Source: Limnephilus marmoratus (taxonomy: Eukaryota; Arthropoda; Insecta; Trichoptera; Limnephilidae). Taken from it: 64,000 bases of DNA. How positions within the stretch are numbered: the first letter of the stretch is position 1; each line of letters opens with the position of its first letter. The notes under the pieces were generated by a model. That model searched no databases, was not told where the DNA came from, and saw nothing but the letters and a program-made list of their open reading frames with translations. The stretch lies in contig OU862927.1 in assembly GCA_917880885.1 (NCBI GenBank), positions 37,041,571 through 37,105,570 of the forward strand. The letters are read 5' to 3'. Positions 49,258 to 60,437 of the stretch are shown in pieces. The position numbers and the translations under genes are program-made.

Positions 49258-49562
49258 TTTTTACATGAGCTCCACACAGGAGGCCCTGAGGAAAATAATT
49301 TCCCTCAGGGCCTATGTCATCTTCGGGGATGCTGTGTGAAGGGTTTTTTAAGGAAAGGGTTTAAGGGGTGGGTAGGAATCTGGGGTTCAATGTGTCTGGT
49401 CATCCGCCTCCAAGACCTAGACAAACCTCGCCCCATGAACCTGGGCACCCCTGATAAATAACCAAACGTAGCGAACCACTTGGGTTGACCTATGGCAGAG
49501 GTGTTGGTTATCCAATAAAGGTTCCCGGAGCGGCGGTACCCATTCTCGCCTCCCAAATTGAT
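49258..49562 (-). mobile_element. Tail-sharing SINE-like element inserted in the tRNA-derived SINE
   Basis: T run, catgagctccacacaggagg, perfect stem-loop complement, ggatgctgtgtgaagggttt; body internally deleted; head gctaagtcac-type sequence altered to ctgataaataaccaaacgta, cacttgggttgacctatggc, gttatccaataaaggttccc, ctcgcctcccaaattga. Removing it joins ctcggttagc to tggctaagtcctcc, as in the uninterrupted copy near 29310. Confidence 0.8.
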
Positions 49563-49690
49563 GGCTAAGTCCTCCATTACGATACAAGCAAAATTTTCCG
49601 CTTACTGGGGAGGTAGTAGTAGATTTTCAAATAATGTCAGGTTATTCGTAATACGGTAACGTTTGTCTTTCTTAAAAAAAAAGATGTTTG
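49563..49690 (+). mobile_element. tRNA-derived SINE, 3' part
   Basis: tggctaagtcctccattacg, ttttccgcttactggggagg, gtcaggttattcgtaatacg, gtttgtctttctt and an A run. Mirrors 29190-29330. Confidence 0.7.
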
Positions 49691-49720
49691 CAAATTTCCC
49701 AAATCTCCTTTTTATATTAA

Positions 49721-50165
49721 CCGTACGCATGAGGCCCTAAGGAAAATAATTTTCCTCGTGGTCTGTATCATCTTTGGGAATGCTTTGTAGAGGGTCTTTT
49801 GAAGAAGTGGAAGTAGTCAACCTATGAGGGACCTATATTGTAGAAGGAAGGAAACACAGAGGGCGGGCAGATCGCTCAAGAATGAGTTGTAGAAGCGACC
49901 CGTTCTTACGTGACAAATGTCATTCATTGGGCGCGAGTTTGGCATGTTTCCCTACTATGCACCGATGCCGAAGGGATTAAACGGTAGTTCCTCGGATCAT
50001 CTTCCATTGTAATACTGGTAGAACAAGGACAGCATACCTACTTGACGCCTGTGCTCTAAAGAATGTGCTCTACCAAACGGGCCGCCCGTTTCTGCACAGT
50101 CAAGGGTTTTTTCCACGGCTTTTGGGGCACCAGACCAGATCAGAGAGGTGCTGCCAAAATCAACA
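49721..50165 (-). pseudogene. LINE-B 3' end, degraded
   Basis: gcatgaggccctaaggaaaa, stem-loop remnant, tgctttgtagagggtctttt, acacagagggcgggcagatc, tggtagaacaaggacagcat, tttctgcacagtcaagggtt, cagaccagatcagagaggtg. The order matches 15254-15775. Coding frames are broken. Confidence 0.7.
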
Positions 50166-50432
50166 GTTGGGCGCACTTGCGATTTGAACTACTAAAGTAT
50201 CCGTGGGCCCTGTACAGTACGCCCAGCTTATGAGAGCTCAAAAAGACTGTAGCTTCGATGGAGCCTGAAAGCTTGTAATGTTGAACCCGCGATACCTTGG
50301 AGCGAACCCGACGATTTGTACCATTCCGCCACATGCCTACTGACATACTGATCATAAAGGGTAAATTTATACAAAAGCATAGTCGGGTAGGCAGAGACAA
50401 ATCTCCTTGTTGACACACACTCCTTGCTTCAG
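50166..50432. other. No gene recognised
   Basis: A minus-strand frame of 100 codons (50140-50442) runs from LINE-B sequence to the 14-bp array and has no recognisable domain. Confidence 0.3.
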
Positions 50433-51614
50433 TCACATCCATTCATTCACACCCATTCATTCACATTCATTCATTTATTCACATTCATGCATTCACATTC
50501 ATCCATTCCCATTCATTCATTCACATTCATACAATCAGATTCATCCATTCATATTCATTCATTCATTCAATTCTCATTCATTCGTTCACATTGATTCATT
50601 CACATTCTTTCGTTTACATTGATTCATTAACATGCATTCATTCATATTCATTCATTCATATTTATTCATTCATGTTCATTCATTCACATACATACGTTTA
50701 CATTCATTCATTCACATTCATCCATTCACATTCATTCATTCCAATTCATTCATTCACATTCATTCATTTATTCACATTCATTCATTCACATTCATTCATT
50801 CACATTCATTCATTCACATTCATTTATTCACATTCATTCATTCGCATTCATTCATTCACATTCATTCATTCACATTCATTTATTCACATTCATTCATTCA
50901 CATTCATTCATTCACATTCATTCATTCACATTCATTCATTCACATTCATTCATTCACATTCATTCATTCACATTCATTCATTCACATTCATTCATTCACA
51001 TTCATTCATTCACATTCATTCATTCACATTCATTCATTCACATTCATTCATTCACATTCATTCATTCACATTCATTCATTCACATTCATTCATTCACATT
51101 CATTCATTCACATTCATTCATTCACATTCATTTCCTCACACTCGTTCATTCACATTCATTCATTCACATTCATTCATTCACATTCATTCATTCACATTCA
51201 TTCATCCACATTCATCCATTCACATTCATTCACATTCATTCATTCACATTCATTTATTCACATTCATTCATTCGCATTCATTCATTCACATTCTTTCATT
51301 AACATTCATTCATTCACATTCATTCATTCACATTCATTCATTCACATTCATTTCCTCACATTCGTTCATTCACATTCATTCATTCACATTCATTCACTCA
51401 CATCCGTTCATTCACATTCATTCATTTACATTCATTCATTCACATTCATTCACTCACATTCATTCGTTCATTCACATTCATTCATTCACATTCATTCACT
51501 CACATTCATTCATTCACATTCACATTCATTCATTTGCATTCATTCATTCACTCACATTCGTTCATTCACATTCATTCATTGACATTCATTCATTCACATT
51601 CATTCATTCACAAT
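50433..51614. repeat. 14-bp minisatellite array, about 1.2 kb
   Basis: Units of acattcattcattc, about 80 copies, nearly perfect in the centre (50880-51130) and more variable at the edges. Three units (42 bp) make 14 codons, so two plus-strand frames stay open for 358 and 316 codons and read as His-Ser-Phe-Ile repeats. These are not evidence of a protein. Confidence 0.95.
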
Positions 51615-51616
51615 CA

Positions 51617-52155
51617 TGGCATGGGGTACGTTGTGGGGTTGAAGGTAGTGGAAAGGGAATGAGATGAGGAAAAGGGAGGTGGGGATGTATCGTACTATTG
51701 TACTGGCTATTCAGATCCGGTCATTTTAAGCAAAGTTTCAATCCTGAACAGTGGTCTTACACCAAGGCGATTACTGAGAGTACATTCCACTCTGGTACAT
51801 ATTAGCCATGCATTATTTTCGTCCACTTTTAACAGTCATCCTATACATTGTTTTATACGCTTACGCCTCAGGCCTCAATGACTATTTTTTTTATATGAAT
51901 ACCGCACAAGAGTCCCAACTGCTCCCGCCTGGAGCCAGTGAGTCTATTTCATCCTCTATTGGGGTATGTTGTGAGGCTAAAGGTAGTGGGGAGGGGAAGA
52001 AGATGGGAAGAGGAAGGTGGGGAAGTACCTGGCTATTCAGATCTGGTCACCAAACACGGCTAAAAACCATTTCAAGCAACGTTTCAATTCTAAATGGTGG
52101 TCTTACACCAGGGCGATACTGAGAGTATCTTCCAGAGTATCACTCTGGAACGTGC
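51617..52155 (+). repeat. Repeat F, two copies
   Basis: Copy 1 (51617-51800): ggggtacgttgtggggttga, ctggctattcagatccggtc, gtggtcttacaccaaggcga. Copy 2 (51915-52155): ggggtatgttgtgaggctaa, ggctattcagatctggtcac, ggtggtcttacaccagggcg, tactgagagtatc. The minus copy at 40155-40590 shares these landmarks. Non-coding; type unknown. Confidence 0.7.
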
Positions 52156-52966
52156 CGCAAATACACTATGTATGTAATTTTAAATGATTTAATTGTGAAA
52201 TAACACAAATTAATCAAGTTCCATATATTGAGCACAATAACAATAAATAGGTAATTTAGCCCTATTTTATAATGGAATCTATCTAAACTAGTTCCAGCGA
52301 GAGCTCGTACTTACGTCAAAGATGTTCGCCCTCTTCATTCTCGTAAATGAAAACGTAAAGACAGATACGTTAGGAAGAAAAGTAGTAGCAACTTCACGTA
52401 CGATATCTCGCTGGGACTAGAATACAGGAAACGAAATTTGTCTGCTTGTTTTTCTATTATTTTTAAACATAGTATTATGTGTGCACGGTGCACGGAAACT
52501 AGTGGAGCAAACGGGAACTTTTTATGATAAGCTTACGATTTCGATTTCGTTTTTGAAAATGAAACAATTATTAGAACTCTAAGATGGAAGACTTATTTAT
52601 GACTTGACTTTTATTTTTAAAATTAATGGCATTATAAATAGCCCGGATTTAAAGCCTGTTTACCTTCCATTTACTAATAAAAACTATTCTATCTAAAATA
52701 CTTTTTAACTGCAACAAAAAAGTCAGGACTGAGTCATTTAGATACGCACTTGTACCTAGATTGCATGCAGTTCTTTCTCTTAATTAGTACTTTACGGAAT
52801 GAGGAAGGCTATAACAACATACCTAAATAATAATAAACACTGCTTATTTTTTTTATTTATTTGACATAATATCTAAAAATTTTAAATACAATTCAGCAAT
52901 CTCGGCCTTACTGGGTAGCTTACCTGTGCTGAGGCCTCCATTTTATAAAACAAAAATTTATACATA
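52156..52966. other. AT-rich DNA, no gene recognised
   Basis: No shared repeat or ORF. Confidence 0.4.
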
Positions 52967-52969
52967 TTA

Positions 52970-53135
52970 GGGAACGTACCCATACTACGTGACCAATTTT
53001 TTTGCAATTTTAACCCCCCCCCCCCTTCCCCGGTGACCAAAATCCTAAGCAAACCGCCGCTCATTTGTACTAAGCGTGACATTTTGAAGACCCCCCCCTC
53101 CCCCCGAAGAGGTAACGTAGTACGGGTACGTTCCC
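52970..53135. mobile_element. PIF/Harbinger-like MITE, simple copy
   Basis: 166 bp. Ends GGGAACGTACCC and the complement, extended inverted match cccatactacgtgac versus gtaacgtagtacggg. TTA on both sides (52967-52969, 53136-53138). Internal C runs are the complement of the G runs in the copy at 23721-23928. Confidence 0.75.
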
Positions 53136-53248
53136 TTACATTAAAAATAATATAAAAATAATGCTGCATAAAAAAAAGCATAAATTAAACTAAAAATCAA
53201 AATTTATAATTTATGTAAAATGTATTTTTTTAATGCTGTGTTTTATAT

Positions 53249-53830
53249 TTATTTTTGTGTGTTACGTGTGTGTATTTTATTCTTTGTATGTAGCAGATTT
53301 TGGAAATATTGTCTTTTTTGTTCTTTAATCCAATTTTTAATTTTGAATATGAATTTATTTTTGTTTTCTCCTATTTTATTTTCAAGGGTAAGACTGTTGA
53401 ATGCTTTTATAACATGATATTTATAGTGCCTTTTTCCAAAGCTTGTATTCACTGTCGGAGTTTTTATGTTATTTTTGTACGATTGTCTTACTAGTCTGTT
53501 AGTGATATTTTCAGATTGTTGAAATTTGTTTTTTGGTCGAAAACGTAGTTTAGTAGAGTTATAACGTATAATTGGCGTATATCTAGTACGTCACAACTGT
53601 TGAAATTTTTATCTGTATCAGTTAGTCTATGTTTTAAGAATTACCTTTAAGATCGTTTTCTGTGCGATTTCTAAGTGAACGATAGCTGATTTTCTTGCTC
53701 CTCCCCAGACAATTATTCCATATTCTATTATTGATTGACAAAGTGCAAAATATATTGTTTTATTTTATATATGTTCCTTATGTTTAGGAAAATGTGTATT
53801 GTTTTGAGGTTGTGTACTGTTAGCGGAATA
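53249..53830 (-). pseudogene. LINE RT C-terminal part
   Basis: 53249-53452 reads NTSFGKRHYKYHVIKAFNSL, NKFIFKIKNWIKEQ. Further upstream in broken frames IINNRIWNNCLG and similar. The FGKR...Y....AFN.L...KIKNW end is the LINE tail signature. The plus-strand frames here are shadows. Confidence 0.65.
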
Positions 53831-54014
53831 CTTTTCTTCTGCATAGGTTCTATATGATTTAAACAGCATATTTTATTGCATGATTAATGTTCCAAAAAAT
53901 TATTTTGTGTATCACAAGTACATATGTAAAAGCCCTTAATAAGGCATAGAATATATAAATAAATAAGTAAATCGAATTCGAACTTGGAATTATTTAGGTC
54001 AAATTAGAAAAAAA
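53831..54014. other. AT-rich DNA, no feature recognised
   Basis: Nothing identified. Confidence 0.3.
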
Positions 54015-54540
54015 AAATGAGTGTGCTTTGGACCACACGACTGAAGTAAATCTTCTTTAGCTCCATCCATATGATAGGAAGAGAGAAAGAAAATGTGCGC
54101 ACGCACTACTCTCTCTTGCTCCTACAGTGGGATACAGACAATAGGTCTGCACTATGTCTTAGATATACGAAACGTAACTGGCTATGAGAGAAAGAGAGAA
54201 AGAAAATGTGTGCTCGCACCTTTCTCTCTTGCCCCTGTAAATTATTACATATATTATATATTATTGTAGTAATATGTGAATAGTAACTCTATCCATCTTT
54301 CTATCTTCACTAACTTACATCTCCCTCATAACTACCGTTCGCTTAGCGTAACGCTCTCGTCACGCATTCACCAGCTTACTCCCCAAGTCAAGCGTGCGTA
54401 AAGAAGTTTTACTTAAAAAAATCGAGTGCAGTTCACATGCGGTAGAAGTGAAATCTTCACCCACGCAATCTCAACCAATATGAGCCTTGAAAAGTGAGCT
54501 CATAATCAAAGCGGCCAATGCGCGCACTTGGACCCTTGTA
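54015..54540 (+). repeat. Dispersed repeat E, longest copy
   Basis: gagtgtgctttggaccacac, two blocks of gagagaaagaaaatgtg, a cgctctcgtcacgcattcac segment, aagtcaagcgtgcgtaaaga, cgagtgcagttcacatgcgg, gcaatctcaaccaatatgag. It unites the parts seen separately at 11797-12030 and 34045-34270. Non-coding. Confidence 0.65.
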
Positions 54541-55317
54541 CACAACACATCGGGTAGGAAAACAATGAAATTAATAGATTATTTTAAAAAAGAATGCCCA
54601 AATGTTAAAAAAAATGACCGGGTCTTTCGGCGGATTTATTAAAACATTGTATCATCTGCATAAAAAAGACAAAGCGCGATGCTTCGCTGGTACCTACTGT
54701 ACGTAGGTAAGGTTTCATTCTATCTTATTCTCTCGCAGGCTAAATCCTATAGATGTATGTGCTTGTCCCTTTTTGGTTTCGTTTCCGTTTCATCGAGTTT
54801 CAAATCACAACGGTTGGTCACAAAAGATTGGTTGCCAGGAGTCTATCTTTTGCTGTTTTATAGTATCACTTTGAAAATCGTCGACCGTCGAAATGTAGAC
54901 TTCGAGATCTAAATGTTCACAAAGAAAAAAAATAGTATTTTTGGGTTCTATAATATTTGATTTAGATTCACCAGTTTTCCGCTTGAATCACTAATTTCCG
55001 AACACCCCGTATAACTAGAAAAGATTTTAAGTCTAGAATTAACTTGGCAAACTTCCTATGTGATTTTTCACTTGTAAATTCGACAACGTAGATTTAATTT
55101 CGGGGATTTCCCGAGAAAATTAATGCTTCGGCCGTGAAAACCTGTCAGGTCGCTGCAACTGTTCAGTTTCTAGTTTTCATTGGCCAAAGTTAAGGTTCCC
55201 GAGACTTCCTGTTAACTCACTTCCGGGAAGTCCGTTAAAGTAACAAAGTTTTGACACTTCCGGCCAAAGCGACAAGGGCTAACCTTCCCAGATTAATAGT
55301 AGGTGATAAATATTGTA
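54541..55317. other. No gene recognised
   Basis: The segment 54710-54810 shares tagcctgag/gcaggctaaat and tttcgtttccgtttcatcga with other parts of the window, probably repeat E related. Frame 54679-54912 is unrecognised. Confidence 0.3.
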
Positions 55318-55895
55318 CACTAGTTGGTTCCCGGCACGCGTTGCTTTGCCATTTAATAAAGATATTGTTTCTCCTTGCGTGTCTTTTTCCATTCGTCCTG
55401 TTCCCCTTCAGCCTCCCTTTCCTCTCCCGCGCCCCCTTTCCGTCTCGTGTTCCCACTCCGCCTCCTCCACCTTCCCTCTCCCCATTTCACTCCCCCCGTC
55501 CTCCGTCCCACGAAACCCCCTCCCGAGTTCTCCTCCCCCCTCCCAGGTTCCCCTACACCCTCCCGGGTTCCCCTGCCCTCTCCCGCATATCCCCTACCTG
55601 AGTTCCCCTCCCCCCTCCCCTTCCATCCTCCCGCATTCCATACATTCAGTCCCGGTACATTCAGTCAAACAGCTCGCGTGCCACCCATTGCAATTTTTGT
55701 ATACAAATTTCATAATGCCAGAGCTCACCAGTAGTTTTGCACAAACCTTGTCCCGACAATAACGAACACAAAAAAAAGAAGTATCCAATTTGGTGCAATT
55801 GTTCGGAAGTTATGCGTGTACATACATTTCGGTGATTCATTTTTATGTGTAGGTATATAAGATAAGATATAAGATAGATAGATAGATTACATTCG
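55318..55895 (+). mobile_element. Pyrimidine-rich retroposon with GATA-type tail
   Basis: tcccggcacgcgttgctttg, then a C/T-rich stretch of ~250 bp, cccggtacattcagtcaaac, agctcgcgtgccacccattg, cataatgccagagctcacca, ccttgtcccgacaataacga, ttatgcgtgtacatacattt, ending in agatagatagat. Three long plus frames (55251-55762) overlap because the C/T-rich stretch lacks stops. RTE-type retroposons end in such short tandem repeats (family knowledge). Confidence 0.75.
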
Positions 55896-56184
55896 ATTTA
55901 AATATTCTTTACTGATTCATATACAGTCATATACTTACGCGATCCATAGAAACGAAAGGGATTGAAATATTACTAAAGACGTCATTAATCTCTACCTATA
56001 TCTTTCCACGTCAATTGTATCATTTTCTCTACGGCAGAGATCGTTTTTACATTATCGACGATCATAAAAATGTTCCATCTGCCACGTCTCATAAGAAAAC
56101 GAAGAAGACAGAAGATACTAGAATGTCGAGTGTCTTTAATTATATTAAAACAGACATCTTGCGATCGTATCTTTCTCTCGATTT

Positions 56185-56640
56185 GTATAACTTACAAGCG
56201 AGTTCCCAGCATGCGTTGCTATGCCACTTAATAAAGAAATTATTCCTCCATGCGTGTCCTTTCCCATTCGTTCCGTTCCTCTTCCGCATCCCTTTCCTCT
56301 TCCGAGTTCCCCTCCCTTCTCCCGCATTTCATACATTCATTCCCGGTACATTAAGTTTTCAATTTTTTAAGCTCGCGTGCCACCTATTGCAATTTTTTAA
56401 ATTTAAATTCATAATGCCAGAGCTCACCGGTATATAAAGAAACCTTCGCGGGCGTGCTCACAACAGCTCACAACAACTCACAACTCACCAAAGTTTCATC
56501 GCAATCGGATGAACGGTAACAACGCATAATTTCACTTATATGTTTATAGAAACCATCGCGGGCATGCGCACATCATATCCCATCGCAATCGGATGAATGG
56601 TTTAGCAGCGCATAGACATCTCATGTACACCCAAGCAAAC
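56185..56640 (+). mobile_element. Pyrimidine-rich retroposon, second copy
   Basis: gttcccagcatgcgttgcta, shorter C/T stretch, cataatgccagagctcaccg, then a region with caccaaagtttcatcgcaat, cggatgaacgg repeated at 56580. The tail shows ttttatatatacaata. Same family as 55318-55895 but with a different 3' part. Confidence 0.7.
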
Positions 56641-57582
56641 ATATTTTGATTTTTATATATACAATATACATACACAGAAGATACTATTTACTACTTAATC
56701 CTCTTTTTAATCAGATAACTAAACTATGGTCACCCTTAAAGTCTACATGTTAACATTAATGTACTACCTAGCGCCATCGGTTTAGTAGGTACCCATAATC
56801 TCAACCTGTAAGAAGTGGGTGGTTTGTATATGTATGCGTAAGAAATACAACAATATTGTTCTTTCAATATCTGTATAATTTGGTGTTATTTTGTTAATTT
56901 GTATAATTGTTAACCTCGATACAGGCTTGTCCTAGTGAGGTTACAGATTATATTGTAAACATTTTTATCCGTAGTGTAAAGATACAATAAATAAATAAAT
57001 TACTTATGGAATGGCCTTCTGTAACAACAAGTATAAAAAAAAGAAATGCTTTATTTAATAAAATGCACAAAATGGTTATAAAATTCGCACAGGATGGGGT
57101 AAACATGTAACATTTTGCATACTTATTCGTTATAGGCAAGTTTTTCATTTTTGAAAATGATTAATCACTAATTTCACCTGAAATAAGAAAAAAATAACTT
57201 ACTTTGAGCACACAGATAGGTACCGTTAACGAGGAACAAATATACATAAAACAGTTAGGTAGGTATACTTTATCAGAAACTGAACAGTTATTGTTTTTGT
57301 GTTGATAAAACCGTTTCCTGAGCTTTATACTTGTTACTAAATAATGAGTCTACGTTTGATTTCCATCATTTTAAAGGTCAATCGAAAATTGTCATGTTTA
57401 GTAAAAATGGGTATTTTGAAGGATTCTTTGGGCAAGTAATTACGGTGTATAATAAATTTGAATATTTAATATTCAGGTAAAATGGTTTTTCATAAATTTA
57501 CGAGTTTTTTATGTGCGTAGGTACAAGCTTTTATAATATAATCTGATTTTGCTTTAATTTCGTGTTCACTAAACTACAATAA
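56641..57582. other. AT-rich DNA, no gene recognised
   Basis: No convincing ORF or shared repeat. Confidence 0.4.
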
Positions 57583-57654
57583 ATATTTTATTTAAATACA
57601 TTTAGACAATATTAGCGAAACTCAATCAAAATCTGAAAACAGAATAACGAGAAA

Positions 57655-57742
57655 AAGATACGGTCATATCTGGGACTCGAACACAGGATCTTCGCCTTGC
57701 CAGTGCACAACTCTACCAACTAAGCTAATTTGCCCCTATCCG
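57655..57742 (-). repeat. tRNA-like segment, left arm
   Basis: The minus strand reads ttagcttagttggtagagtt (A-box TTAGCTTAGTTGG), then gatcctgtgttcgagtccca (B box GTTCGAGTCCC). The anticodon arm is not paired convincingly, so it is not called a tRNA gene. Confidence 0.6.
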
Positions 57743-57884
57743 ATTCGGTCATATTTAACTGTATCATACTTCGACTAAGAACTACTAACATTATCTTCAC
57801 TTTCTTAACGCATATTTTTATTGGCGGCTATCTTTATGTATGATTACAAGATTCAAACTAATTAATCCAAGACACTATCCAACT

Positions 57885-58285
57885 AACTAACTAACCATCA
57901 CGCCTTTTCTCCGCAGGGTTAGGCAGAGAGGACGGACCGCCAAACATCTCGGTCCTGGCACACTCTTTGCCTCACTCACATTCAAACATCGTATCATACA
58001 TAATCTTCTATTATTCTAACTATTGACATGGCCCGACTCAAGTATCTCATTCACTTGATCGTGCCATGTCTTCTTCGGCGTCCCCGACTTCTACCATTCA
58101 CATTTGTGTGTTATATTCTCCTTACACAACTGTCTTCATCCATTCGCTCTACATGCCCAAACCATCTGAGGGTCCCTTTTTTAATCTTACTCATTATGCC
58201 TTACATTCTTTGCCAGATATCCACATTCCTCACACAATCATCCATGGTTTTACCACACAATCACAGACATTATCCATAGCATTTA
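57885..58285 (-). pseudogene. LINE-A 3' region inside the foldback
   Basis: gggttaggcagagaggacgg, accgccaaacatctcggtcc, acatggcccgactcaagtat, cgctctacatgcccaaacca match 58990-59250. The minus strand encodes a broken RWFGHVERM-like C-terminus. The plus frames 58028-58332 are shadows. Confidence 0.7.
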
Positions 58286-58407
58286 GTTCAGGCTTGAATC
58301 TTGTAATCGTATACAAAGATAGCAGCCAATAAAAAGATGCGTTAAAAAGTGAAGATAATGGTAGTTCATAGTCGAAGTATGACACAGATAAATATAACCG
58401 AATCGGA

Positions 58408-58487
58408 TAAGGACATATAAGCTCAGTTGGTAGAGTTGCGCGCCGGCAAGGCGAAGGTCCTAGGTTCGAGTCCCAGATGTGACCGTA
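58408..58487 (+). repeat. tRNA-like segment, right arm
   Basis: acatataagctcagttggta (A box), gagttgcgcgccggcaagg, cctaggttcgagtcccagat (B box GGTTCGAGTCCC; T-arm ctagg/cccag imperfect), gtgacc. Length is tRNA-like and the D and T arms are present, but the acceptor and anticodon stems are imperfect. Confidence 0.6.
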
Positions 58488-58567
58488 TCTTTTTCTGATT
58501 TTTCTATTTTCAGATTTTCAATTGAGTTTCGCTAATATTGTCTTCATTTAATTAAATATTACAATTT

Positions 58568-58974
58568 GGGGTTTTTTTCATGAAGTTAAAAATAATAATA
58601 TTAGATTAAAATTACTCAAACCAAAGTTAAATTAAAAGACAAAAAGCGTATCTTAGTTTTTGCTCTCATATTACATCCAATCTTATATTTTTATTTGCCT
58701 CATCCGGAAACGATTTGAATGGTGATTCAAGATCACATAAAAAGTATGAATAATTGAACGTGAAACAATATGGATTTTCCTTCGAGTTTTTTTCTTGCAC
58801 AGGAATTGTCTCTGTAACATGCACAATGGGTTACCTCAAGGCTCTTAGGATGGACTCATATTGTTCTTGATGTTAATTATATTTGTAATCCGTAATGAAT
58901 AATAATACCAATTAGCGAATAGTTATTAATGCGTTTTGCTGGGTTTTTTGTATTGCTAAACTAAAACTAACTTA
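58568..58974. other. AT-rich DNA, no gene recognised
   Basis: Nothing identified. Confidence 0.35.
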
Positions 58975-59462
58975 CCATCGCGCCGTTTCCCCGTAGGGGT
59001 AGGCAGAGAGGATGAATCGCCAAACAACTCGGTCTTGGCACTCACTCTTTGCCTAATTCACATTCATGGTGTCATACTTACTCTTCTATTATTCTGGCTC
59101 TTGACATGGCCCGTATAGTGTCTGGATCACTTGATCGTGCCATGTCTTCCACGGGCGCCCCCGACTTCTTCTACCATTCACATTTCCATCATATATTCTT
59201 CTTACATTACTTTCTTCGTTCATTCGCTCTACATGCCCAAACCATCTGAGGGTCCGTTTCTTAATGTTACTCATTACGCTTACATCAGCCTTGCATTTTT
59301 TGTGGATCTCCTTATTTCTCACACGATCATACATGGTTTTACCACACTTACCCCTCTGGGATCTCATTTCAACAGCATTCAGTCTGCTTTCATCCTTCTT
59401 CTGGCAGTTACATGCCATACATCAGGGTAGGGTAGGTACCAGCACTCCATTGTAAACTGCTA
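58975..59462 (-). pseudogene. LINE-A RT C-terminal domain, best copy
   Basis: Minus-strand frame 59089-59418 (109 codons) reads RLNAVEMRSQRGKCGKTMYD, RNKEIHKKCKADVSVMSNI, KKRTLRWFGHVERMNEESNV, NGRRSRGRPWKTWHDQVIQT. The RLRWFGHVERM...RGRP.KTW.DQ signature defines the C-terminus of endonuclease/RT LINEs. The UTR (ggtaggcagagaggatg) extends to about 58975. No catalytic part remains. Confidence 0.8.
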
Positions 59463-59575
59463 GCTTCCTTTCTGCTAAGTCACCAAACGTAGCCAACTAC
59501 TTGGGGTGACATATGGCAGAGGTGTTGGTTATCCAATAAAAGCGGCAAACCCCCTTCCCAAATTGAAACTTTTAT
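59463..59575 (-). repeat. Tail-sharing SINE head only, minus
   Basis: tgctaagtcaccaaacgtag, ctacttggggtgacatatgg, gttatccaataaaagcggca, cccttcccaaattgaaac. It abuts the LINE-A fragment directly, so it is a chimeric or truncated piece. Confidence 0.7.
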
Positions 59576-60437
59576 AGGTCTACGACAATATTTTCAGCAA
59601 CCTAAGGCGTCTTTTTGATTATATTATCACTTATCATTTGTTCAATATTTTTTCAGGCTTCAATAAAAAGAAAAGATAATAGGTAATAATATAAAAAATA
59701 CGTAAAGATGTAAGTATTCAAACAATCATATCTTTAAATTTCAACTTTTTATCTTATTCCCAAAGAGTTTGCAGAAAAACAAAATATTTTAAATTCTTAT
59801 AAAATATCCAATTTCTGATGTCACAAATTAGCAAAATTCGTAACAAAATCAAGGCCTTCATTAAACTTGTCCTATTTAATGCACACAAGCATCGTATTGA
59901 AGTACCTACCCATTGTTTTAGCATTATCGTGTACCTTTGATTGAAAATCGTTGTATCTTTATTTAAATCAGAGGTTTTTTAAATAATTTTTGCTCGATAA
60001 ATTCAAGGGCAAACCTTGGATCCAATTTAAACGTTTGTACTCCGGTACTTACTCTGATACGGTACTCTGTACTGTACTTATCTGTGATAATAAATTAATA
60101 TAATATTCACCGAGAAACATTGACACAATTAGTATATTTTTTTACAATGCAATTGTCATCTCCACTATTCTAAGATAGCAATAAATAGATGTGACACCAA
60201 ATTGGCCATAATTTTAAAATCATGTTATCTGGAATTCTTTCAATACGCCCACTCCTTTGAAGACTTTGTCCTACTTATTGAGCGAAGTCTGTTACTAAAT
60301 TTGTTTGTACATTCCGTTTCAAGATGGTGGCCATTTTAATGGTTTAGTGAAGATTCTTTTTTCAAATTTGAAATCGTTTATTTGAACTTTGGTATTGCTT
60401 CAATATTATGGTACCTACCTATTTCCTAAAGAAAGTT
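59576..60437. other. AT-rich DNA, no gene recognised
   Basis: About 860 bp without shared repeats or ORFs. Confidence 0.4.

Larger units (their letters stand above)
57583..58567. repeat. Foldback of ~275-bp arms with tRNA-like sequences around a LINE-A piece
   Basis: Left arm 57583-57866 and right arm 58286-58567 are complements at roughly 85-90 percent by eye. Landmarks in the left arm: agacaatattagcgaaactc, aaaaagatacggtcatatct, gactcgaacacagg, gattcggtcatattta, catacttcgacta, cttcactttcttaacgcat. The centre (57867-58285) is LINE-A 3' sequence. Each arm has a tRNA-like part transcribed outwards. Confidence 0.8.

Noticed and set aside
50591..51667. 358-codon and 316-codon open frames
   Set aside because: They translate a 14-bp tandem repeat; the same residues appear in both frames, so they carry no coding information.
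55251..55762. Three overlapping Pro/Ser-rich frames (116-149 codons)
   Set aside because: Caused by the stop-poor C/T-rich block of a retroposon that recurs elsewhere with different length.
58408..58487. tRNA gene
   Set aside because: Good A and B boxes but poor acceptor and anticodon pairing, and it lies in a repeated foldback arm.
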